Positions 1 through 6,226 are shown, counted from the first letter of the stretch. The stretch is 10,698 nucleotides of DNA from Syntrophomonadaceae bacterium (GCA_003555415.1 PWHX01000145.1:1-10698), one strand, 5' to 3'. Translations and numbers: made by a program. Notes: a model not told the origin generated them from the letters alone.

Positions 1-800
1 TAATTTTTGTAGCTCATTATGATACTTCTAAATCAGCAATAAGTTTTCACCCGGAATTGGTAAAAAACTTTAGATCTACCTTTCTTTTGGGGTACTTTTC
101 TATGGTAATGTTGACATCTGTATTCGGTATTTCTGTTATTTTAAGGAGTTTCGATTTTAACGTTTTCAAAACACTATGTTATCTTACTATTCCTTTTGTA
201 CTGGTTCTTTTCCTATTTTTTTTAGTAATGTTGCACCGGGAAATATTTGGGGAATATACTCCCGGGGCTAATGACAATGCTTCAGGAGTAAGCGTCCTAT
301 TAGAAACTGCTAAAGAAGTAAAAAAAAATCCTCCTGAATTTATTGAAACCTGTTTCTTGGCTACCGGGTGTGAAGAAGCAGGTGCTGTAGGTATGATAAA
401 GTTTCTAGAAGAATATAACCCGGATAAACAAAATACTTTTTTTATAAATATAGATAATATTGGTTCAGGAGATCTAAAATATATCATGAAAGAAGGCATT
501 CTAAAAAAATATGCTTCTAACGATAAATTACTAAAAAAAGCTTCTTTGTCTGCTCAGGAAAAGCCTGAGATTAAAGTATCAGGAGCTCCCTACCATCTTC
601 TTATAACCGACGCTACTGCCGCATTAGCCAGGGACTATAAAGCCATGACAATTCTGGCCATGAATAAAGAAGGTCTTTTACCAAACTGGCACTGGCACAC
701 TGATACCATAGAGCGCATTGAAAAAAATAATTTGTTAGGGGCCAGAACGTTGGCTCTAAGAATTCTTTATAATATAGACGAGTCAATTAATTCATTTTAA
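1..800 (+). CDS. M28 family zinc metallopeptidase with internal membrane segments, 5' truncated by window edge
   Basis: Probable M28 aminopeptidase/carboxypeptidase-like metallopeptidase acting at the membrane. The frame is open from base 3 and reads IFVAHYDTSKS before the TTG at 57, so that TTG is not the true start and the gene begins outside the window. M28 metal and catalytic motifs appear in order: His in VAHYD, Asp in GANDNASG (bases about 264-290), the Glu pair in GCEEAG (about 367-384), Asp in NIDNIG, and the C-terminal His in HWHTDTIERI (about 690-720). Between the HYD and NDN motifs there are roughly 75 residues carrying two strongly hydrophobic stretches (about bases 84-145 and 174-230), predicted membrane helices; soluble M28 enzymes have a short loop here. 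All metal ligands are present, so it is probably active. The substrate cannot be told. It ends in TAA. Confidence 0.85.
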   Translation, partial: IFVAHYDTSKSAISFHPELVKNFRSTFLLGYFSMVMLTSVFGISVILRSFDFNVFKTLCYLTIPFVLVLFLFFLVMLHREIFGEYTPGANDNASGVSVLLETAKEVKKNPPEFIETCFLATGCEEAGAVGMIKFLEEYNPDKQNTFFINIDNIGSGDLKYIMKEGILKKYASNDKLLKKASLSAQEKPEIKVSGAPYHLLITDATAALARDYKAMTILAMNKEGLLPNWHWHTDTIERIEKNNLLGARTLALRILYNIDESINSF

Positions 801-911
801 ATTTTACTAAAAAGTTTTTATGAATTGTTATTAATAGATAAAATTCACTTAATTTTACACAAATTTTAAATTATAATTGCTAGATATAACTTCAAACATA
901 AAAAACTCATG

Positions 912-943
912 CATAATAAGCAGGATTAATCCTGCTTATTATG
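912..943. repeat. Perfect 32-bp palindrome upstream of nth
   Basis: The two 16-base arms, starting CATAATAAGCAGG, are exact reverse complements with no spacer. An outer CTCAT (906-910) / ATGAG (951-955) pair could extend a hairpin. No U-run follows, so it is not a standard intrinsic terminator. It lies 192 bases into nothing but noncoding DNA between the peptidase and nth, and a TATACT (945-950) just after it could be a -10 box for nth. It may be a dimeric regulator's operator, an RNA hairpin ending the peptidase transcript, or a relic of a small repeat element. I see no second copy in this window. Confidence 0.75.
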
Positions 944-992
944 TTATACTATGAGCAAATTGAAACCTTAATTTTCTCAGGAGGAATTAAGC

Positions 993-1628
993 TTGACATA
1001 TAAAAATGAAATAATAAAGATACTTGAAATTTTGAAAACCCTTTATCCTGAGCCTGAGACAGCTTTAGAATTCAGAAGTCCCTATCAACTATTAATTGCA
1101 ACTATCCTATCCGCCCAGACCACGGATAAACAGGTAAATAAGGTTACAAATCAACTATTTGATAAATATCCAACTCCCCAGAATATTGCCAAACTAACTC
1201 CAGTTCAACTTGAAGAAGAAATAAAAAACTGTGGTCTTCACCGAAATAAAAGTAAAAATATTATTGAAGCCAGTAAAATAATCACTAGAGATTATAATGG
1301 TAAAGTACCTGATAGTCTGGAAAAACTAATTAAACTCCCGGGGGTAGGAAGAAAAACAGCTAACGTGGTTTTAGCAAACGCCTTTGAAAAACCTGCTTTT
1401 CCTGTAGATACTCATGTTCAACGGGTATCAAAGAGGCTGGGTATTTCTAGTGGAAGAAATGTATTTACTACAGAAGGTGAGCTTTGTAAGGTTATCCCCA
1501 GGGATCTTTGGAATAAAGCCCATCACTGGTTAATCTATCATGGGAGAAATATTTGTAAAGCGCGAAGCCCCCTTTGCAGCAAATGTTCCCTGTCCAGCAT
1601 ATGTAAAACCGGAAAAGGAAATAATTAA
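993..1628 (+). CDS. nth: Endonuclease III, base-excision DNA glycosylase/AP lyase
   Basis: Removes oxidised pyrimidines from DNA and cleaves the abasic site by beta-elimination. At 211 residues it has the normal family length. The helix-hairpin-helix LPGVGRKTA lies at 115-123 with the catalytic Lys at 121. The catalytic Asp is D139 in VDTHVQRVSKRLG. The C-terminal [4Fe-4S] ligands C188, C195, C198 and C204 follow the C-x6-C-x2-C-x5-C pattern exactly. The start is TTG at 993, chosen because AGGAGG (979-984) sits 8 bases upstream and the Nth N-terminus aligns there. It is monocistronic by appearance: a 192-base gap precedes it and the riboswitch-controlled thiazole gene follows. An A/T-only hairpin (1631-1647, A7-GGA-T7) just after the stop could weakly terminate it. 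Confidence 0.97.
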   Translation: MTYKNEIIKILEILKTLYPEPETALEFRSPYQLLIATILSAQTTDKQVNKVTNQLFDKYPTPQNIAKLTPVQLEEEIKNCGLHRNKSKNIIEASKIITRDYNGKVPDSLEKLIKLPGVGRKTANVVLANAFEKPAFPVDTHVQRVSKRLGISSGRNVFTTEGELCKVIPRDLWNKAHHWLIYHGRNICKARSPLCSKCSLSSICKTGKGNN

Positions 1629-1690
1629 AACAAAAAAAGGATTTTTTTATAAAATGTTGAATATTATTTAAAACAATAAAATTTTTTAAC

Positions 1691-1787
1691 ACACTAAGGG
1701 GAGCTTCTTCTTGGAGGCTGAGAGGGCAGGCCCAAATCTGTTGACCCTTGTAACCTGATATGGTTAATACCAGCGTAGGAATAGTGT
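1691..1787 (+). promoter_or_regulatory. TPP riboswitch (THI element) aptamer
   Basis: Conserved THI-box blocks are present in order: GGGGAGC after the first P1 strand, CTGAGAG at 1718-1724, the ACCTGAT block at 1753-1759, and GCGTAGGAA at 1773-1781. P1 is closed by ACACTA (1691-1696) with TAGTGT (1782-1787). This aptamer binds thiamine pyrophosphate in the mRNA leader. It sits directly before a terminator and the thiazole synthase gene, so it should switch that gene off when TPP is plentiful. Confidence 0.97.
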
Positions 1788-1797
1788 TGTAGGCTTT

Positions 1798-1840
1798 AAA
1801 AACGCCTTTATTATCCTTGTTGGGTAGGCGTTTTTATTTT
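1798..1840 (+). terminator. Riboswitch-controlled intrinsic terminator (expression platform)
   Basis: AAAAACGCCT (1798-1807) pairs perfectly with AGGCGTTTTT (1826-1835), and more T-rich sequence follows. An extra AGGC at 1791-1794, just after P1, is also complementary to GCCT (1804-1807). This short competitor pairing, with G-U extension into the P1 3' strand, is a candidate antiterminator when TPP is absent (inference; it looks weak). Confidence 0.9.
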
Positions 1841-1867
1841 TATTATATTTTTAAGGGAGGAAATGAA

Positions 1868-2644
1868 ATGTTAAAAGATACCAAAATAACGGAAATAATT
1901 ATTAAAAAGTATTCGGAGGAAATTCAGGATTATCTATACTCAGATGTAGCTATTGCAGGGGGAGGCCCGGCAGGACTTACCGCAGCCTATTACCTTTCAA
2001 AAAATGGTTTTAAAGTTGCCATTTTTGAAAAGCGGCTAAGCATTGGAGGAGGAATGTGGGGAGGAGGAATGATGTTTAATCAGCTTGTCTTCCAGGAGGA
2101 AGCCCGGGAAATATTTGAAGAATTTGAAATTGACTATGAATCTCATGGAGACGGGTATTTTTCTGCCGATTCTGTTTTAGCGGTAACAACAATGGGTTCA
2201 AAGGCAATAAAAGCAGGAACTAAAATATTTAACCTGATATCTGCAGAAGATGTTTATGTAGAAGGTGGTAAGGACATAACCGGACTGGTAATAAACTGGA
2301 GCGCAGTGGATATGTCCGGCCTCCATGTAGACCCCATGACGGTTGCGTCAAAATACGTAATAGATGCTACAGGGCATGATTGCTGCATAGTAGATGTAGT
2401 GCAAAATAAGTTAAAAGGAAAGTTAGATACAGAAACAGGAAAAATTGAAGGAGAAAAATCTATGTGGGCAGAATCGGGAGAAAAAGCACTGATTCCTTAT
2501 ACAAGAGAAGTGTATCCGGGTCTTTACGTGGTTGGCATGGCTTCTAATGCTGTTCACGGTGGGCATCGCATGGGCCCAATTTTTGGAGGAATGCTGCTTT
2601 CAGGAAAAAAAGCAGCAGAAGAAATAATCAAAAAATTGTCGTAA
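1868..2644 (+). CDS. thi4: Thi4-type thiazole synthase (sulfide-using, catalytic form)
   Basis: Makes the ADP-thiazole precursor of thiamine from NAD and glycine, replacing the ThiG/ThiH/ThiS route. It has 258 residues. A Rossmann dinucleotide motif GGGPAG lies at 31-36 with the ribose-binding Glu in FEKR (about 54), then the Gly-rich Thi4 signature GGGMWGGGMMF at 60-70. The C-terminal GGHRMGPIFGGM is at 231-242. Yeast Thi4 gives up sulfur from a Cys; the equivalent site here is His153 in GLHVDP, as in the Methanocaldococcus jannaschii enzyme, which uses free sulfide and turns over many times. The start is ATG 1868, set by AAGGGAGG at 1853-1860; a frame extension back to TTG 1817 would run through the terminator and is not credible. 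It is controlled by the TPP riboswitch just upstream. Confidence 0.95.
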   Translation: MLKDTKITEIIIKKYSEEIQDYLYSDVAIAGGGPAGLTAAYYLSKNGFKVAIFEKRLSIGGGMWGGGMMFNQLVFQEEAREIFEEFEIDYESHGDGYFSADSVLAVTTMGSKAIKAGTKIFNLISAEDVYVEGGKDITGLVINWSAVDMSGLHVDPMTVASKYVIDATGHDCCIVDVVQNKLKGKLDTETGKIEGEKSMWAESGEKALIPYTREVYPGLYVVGMASNAVHGGHRMGPIFGGMLLSGKKAAEEIIKKLS

Positions 2645-2648
2645 GAGT

Positions 2649-2677
2649 AAAAAGCGTGAATAATTCACGCTTTTTTT
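2649..2677 (+). terminator. Intrinsic terminator of thi4
   Basis: GCGTGAA (2654-2660) pairs with TTCACGC (2664-2670) around a TAA loop; A5 before and T7 after extend the stem and supply the U-run. It begins 5 bases after the thi4 stop and separates thi4 from the following selenoprotein gene. Confidence 0.93.
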
Positions 2678-2703
2678 ATTTCCTTGCTTCCAACATTTAA
2701 TGT

Positions 2704-2733
2704 TTCACAACATCTATTAGAGATTCATATTAT
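2704..2733 (+). promoter_or_regulatory. Likely sigma-A promoter for the HesB-like gene
   Basis: TTCACA (2704-2709; 5 of 6 to TTGACA), an 18-base spacer, then TATTAT (2728-2733; 5 of 6 to TATAAT). It lies after the thi4 terminator and 47 bases before the ATG at 2780, so the small gene can be expressed on its own. Confidence 0.6.
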
Positions 2734-2779
2734 AACAGAAAATAAGCCTTTTTAAAAAAAGAGTAACAGGTGTGATAAT

Positions 2780-3064
2780 ATGCTTACTATATCTGATAAA
2801 GCTCGACTGAAACTAAGGGAAATAGTAAAAATACACGATTCTGCCGGTTTAATTAGATTATTTATGCGAAATGAAAAATGAGGAATTCCCAAGCTGGGAG
2901 TGGCTCTGGAAGAGTCAAAAAAAGCAGATGATACTGCCTTCAAGCTAGAAGAAGGTTTAACTGTTATTATTGATCCCGGTGCAGTCCGATGCCTTTCAGG
3001 AACTATAGTAGATTACTATAATTCCTGGGCAGGCAAAGGGTTTCATGCAAGGAAAAAACATTAA
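2780..3064 (+). CDS. HesB/IscA-like selenoprotein, in-frame TGA (selenocysteine) at codon 34
   Basis: A 94-residue product if TGA (2879-2881) is read as selenocysteine; conventional reading splits it. It reads MLTISDKARLKL, then LIRLFMRNEK-U-GIPKLGVALEES, then LTVIIDPGAV and GTIVDYYNSWAGKGF. This follows the short HesB/YfhF-type members of the IscA family: an N-terminal LTISDKA strand/helix, the first conserved Cys in a CGGPSYGLALDE-like motif, then a FVIDP strand and a TTIDYV-like strand. The U falls exactly on that Cys. The C-terminal CGC motif of true IscA is absent, as in other short HesB-like proteins; Cys71 is the only other thiol. AGGTG (2768-2772) lies 7 bases before the ATG. Translation of good family quality continues in the same frame after the TGA to TAA at 3062-3064. 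HesB-like selenoproteins are a known class; the role is unproven, perhaps Fe-S or redox chemistry. The alternative is a nonsense-mutated pseudogene. Confidence 0.83.
2885..2917 (+). promoter_or_regulatory. Candidate bacterial SECIS element after the TGA
   Basis: Two adjacent hairpins follow the TGA. The first pairs 2885-2891 with 2895-2901 around AGC. The second pairs TGGCTCT (2901-2907) with AGAGTCA (2911-2917) around a GGA loop, one G-U included. The second loop begins 26 bases after the TGA and starts with G, which fits the usual spacing and the loop-G rule for bacterial SECIS elements. Both lie inside the coding frame, as bacterial SECIS elements do. Which one SelB would bind is inference. 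Confidence 0.6.
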
Positions 3065-4119
3065 CTGTCCTGTATATACTTGGCCACAAGGTCACCTAGT
3101 TCTGAAGTGGAATAACCCATTTTCCCTGCAGAAAGGCTATGTATATCATTTACGCAAACCTTAGTAACCGCCTGCTCCATAAGATGAGCAGCTCTGGATT
3201 CACCTAATATTTCTAACATCATGGAAGCAGCACATATTGCTGCCAGAGGATTGATAATATTTTTACCGCCATATTTAGGTGCAGAACCACCGATTGGCTC
3301 AAACATAGAAACGCCTTCAGGATTGATGTTGCCTCCGGCAGCAATTCCCATACCTCCCTGGATTATGGCCCCTAAGTCGGTTATAATATCCCCGAACATG
3401 TTATCTGTAACAATTACATCGAACCACTCAGGGTTTTTAATCATCCACATACAAATTGCATCCACATGCCCATATTCTCTTTTAATATCCGGATATTCTT
3501 TGCCTATTTCATTAAAAACCCTATCCCATAAATCAAAAGCATAAGTTAAAACATTAGTTTTGCCGCATAAAGTTAATGTTTTTTTGTTCCTCCTCTTTTT
3601 ACAGTAATCATATGCATATTTAATACATCTCTCTACACCCTTACGGGTATTTATGGATTCCTGAACAGCTACTTCATCAATGGTTCCTTTTTTTAATACC
3701 CCGCCGGCCCCTGCATAAAGCCCTTCAGTATTCTCTCTAACCACTACAAAATCTATATCTTCAGGCCCTTTATCCTTTAGAGGAGTTTCTACTCCAGGAT
3801 ATAGCTTTACAGGTCTTAAGTTAATATACTGGTCCAGCTCAAATCTAAGTTTTAGAAGGATATCTTTTTCTAAAATTCCGGGCCTGACATGAGGATGACC
3901 GATAGCACCCAGATAGATAGCATCAAATTCACTTAATTCTTTTACAGCGTTTTCGGGAAGAGTTTCCCCCGTACGTAAGTATCGTTCACCACCAAAGTCA
4001 TACGTAACCGTTTCTATCTTAAATTTTAACTTTTCACTTACCACTTCTAAAACTTTTAATCCTTCTCTAACCTGTTCTGGCCCGGTTCCATCACCGGGAA
4101 TTACTGCAACGTTATACAT
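3061..4119 (-). CDS. Isopropylmalate/isocitrate-family NAD-dependent beta-decarboxylating dehydrogenase
   Basis: Oxidises and decarboxylates a 2-hydroxy acid with NAD and a divalent metal. At 352 residues it matches 3-isopropylmalate dehydrogenase. Visible features are GDGTGPE at 9-15, the substrate Arg residues in LLKLRFELDQYINLRP (R92, R102) and VVRENTEG (R128), Tyr135, Lys187 in CGKTNV, and the metal Asps D220, D244 and D248. The LL before R92 suits isopropylmalate, while LDQYINLRPVKLYPGV also resembles tartrate/D-malate dehydrogenases. The usual HGSAPDIAGK cofactor loop is GGSAPKYGGK here (277-286). No leuA, leuC or leuD is nearby, so leucine synthesis is likely but not certain. The ATG follows GGAGG (4128-4132, minus) by 8 bases. 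Its stop overlaps the convergent HesB-like gene by 4 bp. Confidence 0.9.
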   Translation of the reverse strand: MYNVAVIPGDGTGPEQVREGLKVLEVVSEKLKFKIETVTYDFGGERYLRTGETLPENAVKELSEFDAIYLGAIGHPHVRPGILEKDILLKLRFELDQYINLRPVKLYPGVETPLKDKGPEDIDFVVVRENTEGLYAGAGGVLKKGTIDEVAVQESINTRKGVERCIKYAYDYCKKRRNKKTLTLCGKTNVLTYAFDLWDRVFNEIGKEYPDIKREYGHVDAICMWMIKNPEWFDVIVTDNMFGDIITDLGAIIQGGMGIAAGGNINPEGVSMFEPIGGSAPKYGGKNIINPLAAICAASMMLEILGESRAAHLMEQAVTKVCVNDIHSLSAGKMGYSTSELGDLVAKYIQDS

Positions 4120-4155
4120 TAATCATTCCTCCAATCCTTTATATATATTAATTTT

Positions 4156-4184
4156 AATATAAAAAACACAAATAGTAAAATCAA
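4156..4184 (-). promoter_or_regulatory. Sigma-A promoter for the minus-strand dehydrogenase
   Basis: On the minus strand, TTGATT (4184-4179), a 17-base spacer, then TATATT (4161-4156). It lies 37 bases before the ATG, so transcription would begin about 30 bases ahead of it. The spacing is ideal. Confidence 0.65.
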
Positions 4185-4325
4185 AATATTGTCGAATTCC
4201 GGTTCTGTCATGACCAAACAAAAAGCAGCAGAAGGTAACAAAACAAGTGTTTTTTCATTAAAGGAAAAATAAGGGTTATATAGAAAACTTTATAATATGC
4301 TTTTAATAAAGGAGGAAGGTAAGTA

Positions 4326-5234
4326 ATGCAAAGAAAAAAATCAGGTAAAAAACCAACAAAAGATTGTCCCTTATGTTGTGAACAAATTCATGTAAAGGCA
4401 ATTAAATGCAAGCACTGCAAATCCATGCTAGAGAGTTTACCTAATGATGAAAACACAAGGGACAACAAACCCTTTCAGGAAAACTACAGTAAAATAAATG
4501 AAAGGTGGAGAGAGGAGGCAAGCTCTACAGCAGAAGTAATAGAAGATGACTTCCAGCCGTTTCAAGAAAGAAGACAGGATGAGCTCCTTGGGAAATCAAA
4601 TGAGTCGTGCTTTCAGGAAACATTTGATGAATACCCTTATAAAGAAATGTCAAATAAGCAGCAGCAAAAGCAAGAAAAGGTACTTTATCTTCAACCTACA
4701 GAAAATGAATCAGACTCTGATATTACAAAATTATACCCTAAAGCACATACTAGAAAAAGGTTGTTAGCTTTTTTAATAGACGGGTTTGTACAAGCTGCTG
4801 CACTTATCCCGGGTTTAATGATTATTTATTTTAGCGGACAAGGACTACAGCCTTTAGCAGATGGTATTATTCCGTCAGGCATAAATTATTTAGCAGGAGG
4901 GGGACTATTAATTATTGGATTCCTGTGGTCACTGTTTTATGGTCTTACTAAAGATGGGTGGAAAGAGGGGCAAAGTATAGGTAAAAGGATTACAGGTCTT
5001 ATGGTTGTAAATACAAAAAATAATATACCCTGTAGTAAAGGAAAATCATTCTTAAGGCAAATTTTTATGCTACCCGTTTTTTTTGTTGAGCCAATTATTA
5101 TTCTATTTCAGGGTAAGGGGAAAAGGATAGGAGATTTAGCAGCAAAAACCCAGGTAATTGAAAAGTCCTTATATCGTAAATATTCAGCTTCTCAAAACAT
5201 CTTTTACTCAAAAAAGCATGCCTATATGAGCTAA
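4326..5234 (+). CDS. Zinc-ribbon plus RDD-family membrane protein
   Basis: Membrane protein of unknown function, 302 residues. Residues 14-31 form a zinc ribbon (C14, C17 or C18, C28, C31; pattern CPLCCEQI...AIKCKHC). Residues about 40-138 are a polar, Glu/Gln-rich, low-complexity linker. An RDD domain fills about 141-279: basic TRKRLLAFLIDGF with D152, hydrophobic helices near 147-169, 187-207 and 243-262, GQSIGKRITGLMVV at 215-228 and KGKRIGDLAA at 264-273 with D270. RDD proteins have been tied to ion transport in a few cases, but most are unassigned. The ATG follows GGAGG (4311-4315) by 10 bases. A TATAAT at 4291-4296 may be the -10 box, without a clear -35. The zinc ribbon may sense or bind something on the cytoplasmic side (inference). 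Confidence 0.88.
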   Translation: MQRKKSGKKPTKDCPLCCEQIHVKAIKCKHCKSMLESLPNDENTRDNKPFQENYSKINERWREEASSTAEVIEDDFQPFQERRQDELLGKSNESCFQETFDEYPYKEMSNKQQQKQEKVLYLQPTENESDSDITKLYPKAHTRKRLLAFLIDGFVQAAALIPGLMIIYFSGQGLQPLADGIIPSGINYLAGGGLLIIGFLWSLFYGLTKDGWKEGQSIGKRITGLMVVNTKNNIPCSKGKSFLRQIFMLPVFFVEPIIILFQGKGKRIGDLAAKTQVIEKSLYRKYSASQNIFYSKKHAYMS

Positions 5235-5274
5235 AAAAAGTCCTTTCCGTAAACTTGCGGAAAGGACTTTTTTT
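5233..5274. terminator. Strong bidirectional intrinsic terminator
   Basis: AAAAAAAGTCCTTTCCG (5233-5249) pairs over 17 bp with 5258-5274, which ends in T7; the loop is 8 bases. Because A7 flanks one side and T7 the other, it works on both strands. The stem begins within the RDD gene's TAA stop. Minus-strand function would suit the small ORF at 5297-5470, whose stop is 23 bases away. Confidence 0.95.
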
Positions 5275-5296
5275 AATTTAAAATATTTTACATATT

Positions 5297-5470
5297 TTAA
5301 TAATCAGACCACAGGGTCACTGAATCTATAACAGATTCCTGAGGGAAAAATTCTTTAAATATACGGATAATACATAAGCTCTTCTTTAGATCTAAGAATC
5401 CTGTCCTGGCTGAATGGTATAGCTTGTAATCTGTCAAATAATTTACATAATATGTAACTGGTATTTTCAT
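5297..5470 (-). CDS. Possible small protein, 57 residues, unrecognised
   Basis: This occupies most of the 319-base gap between the RDD gene and the antitoxin. The minus-strand frame runs from ATG (5470) to TAA (5297-5299), starting MKIPVTYYVNYLTDYKLY and ending SVIDSVTLWSDY. The composition is mixed and protein-like, with no signal peptide or membrane helix. For it: the bidirectional terminator lies just beyond its stop, and the stop is TAA like every other gene here. Against it: I see no Shine-Dalgarno, and the best minus-strand -10 (TATAAT, 5487-5482) would give a nearly leaderless message. I do not recognise the family; it could also be a decayed gene remnant or chance. Confidence 0.35.
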   Translation of the reverse strand: MKIPVTYYVNYLTDYKLYHSARTGFLDLKKSLCIIRIFKEFFPQESVIDSVTLWSDY

Positions 5471-5494
5471 ATAGTAAAATTATTATAATATCCC

Positions 5495-5533
5495 TTGACA
5501 AAACGTCATATTTTTCTTACATTATAAGTAAGA
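5495..5533 (+). promoter_or_regulatory. Promoter and probable autoregulatory operator of the toxin-antitoxin operon
   Basis: TTGACA (5495-5500), a 17-base spacer, then TACATT (5518-5523). An inverted repeat TCTTAC (5515-5520) / GTAAGA (5528-5533) with 7 bases between overlaps the -10 box. AbrB-type antitoxins usually repress their own operon at such sites, so this is the likely operator (inference). Confidence 0.7.
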
Positions 5534-5553
5534 CAAAATGAGGGTGGTTAAAA

Positions 5554-5793
5554 TTGGATAGGGCGAGATTGTCTTCAAAAGGGCAGCTAATTATTCCAAA
5601 AAAGTGTCGTGAAAAGTTAAATTTGAAACCTGGGGACCAATTCAGTGTAGTTATTAAAGAAGGAATGCTGATACTGCAGCCCTCTAAAAGTGTAATTGAA
5701 GGCTGGCAGAGATGGCGAGGTATTTTTGCTGGGAAAAAAGTTCTACAAGAACACTTAAGCGAACATTTCAAAGAGGTAGATAAATATGGCTAA
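5554..5793 (+). CDS. SpoVT/AbrB-type antitoxin of a VapBC-like pair
   Basis: DNA-binding antitoxin of 79 residues. Residues about 5-43 form the swapped-hairpin AbrB fold: LSSKGQLIIPKKCREKLNL, then KPGDQFSVVIKEGMLILQP. The C-terminal part (about 47-79, with WQRWRG and the basic/acidic helix LQEHLSEHFKEV) is the expected toxin-binding tail. The start is TTG at 5554, supported by AGGGTGGT (5541-5548) five bases before it; the nearby ATG at 5538 runs into a stop after seven codons. Its last 8 bases overlap the toxin start, so the two are translationally coupled. It probably binds the inverted repeat over the promoter at 5515-5533. Confidence 0.92.
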   Translation: MDRARLSSKGQLIIPKKCREKLNLKPGDQFSVVIKEGMLILQPSKSVIEGWQRWRGIFAGKKVLQEHLSEHFKEVDKYG

Positions 5794-6217
5794 AGTATTA
5801 GATTCTTACACAATTCTTTGTTGGATGCAGAATGAACCGGGATCAGATTTGATTCACAATCTGCTGGAAAGAGCTTCTAACGGAGAAGAGAGTCTTTTTA
5901 TTTCTTCAGTAAGTGTAGCAGAAGTTTACCACAGAGTTTTAAGAAATACTGATGAAGAACAGGCTGATAGTTTTTACGAAGACTTAAAAAAAAGAGTTCT
6001 ACCTTTGGAAATAGTTCCTGTTACTAATAAAAGGGCATGGAAAGCTGCTCAACTAAGAAATTATTTTGGTATTCCCTTTTCCGATGCATTTTCGGCTTCT
6101 TTAGCAATAGAATTAAAAGCAGTTCTGGTAACGGGAGATGCACAATTCAACGAACTGGATCAGACCGGTATTTTACAAGTAGAATGGTTGCCTGAAACCC
6201 ATACCATCTATCTTTAA
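5786..6217 (+). CDS. PIN-domain ribonuclease toxin (VapC-like)
   Basis: Metal-dependent RNase, expected to cleave RNA and halt growth when freed from its antitoxin. It has 143 residues, normal for VapC. The acidic active-site residues are all present: D6 in VLDSYTIL, E46 in SVAEVYHR, D100 in PFSDAFSASLA, and D118 in VTGDAQF. The ATG lies inside the end of the antitoxin gene. The start LDSYTIL in place of the common LDTSALL is a mild variant. With all catalytic acids kept, the toxin is probably functional. The RNA target cannot be told from sequence. Confidence 0.93.
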   Translation: MAKVLDSYTILCWMQNEPGSDLIHNLLERASNGEESLFISSVSVAEVYHRVLRNTDEEQADSFYEDLKKRVLPLEIVPVTNKRAWKAAQLRNYFGIPFSDAFSASLAIELKAVLVTGDAQFNELDQTGILQVEWLPETHTIYL

Positions 6218-6226
6218 AAAATTTAC

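Noticed and set aside
1817..1867. N-terminal extension of thi4 from TTG 1817
   Set aside because: It would run through the terminator hairpin and lacks a ribosome binding site; ATG 1868 has AAGGGAGG at the right distance and matches the family N-terminus.
2780..3064. HesB-like gene as a nonsense-mutated pseudogene
   Set aside because: The TGA falls exactly on the catalytic Cys position, the rest of the frame is intact, a promoter and ribosome binding site are present, and SECIS-like hairpins follow. Not fully excluded without the sel genes.
3221..3544. Plus-strand ORF of 107 codons inside the dehydrogenase
   Set aside because: It is antisense to a clearly conserved coding frame, with no ribosome binding site or recognisable domain.
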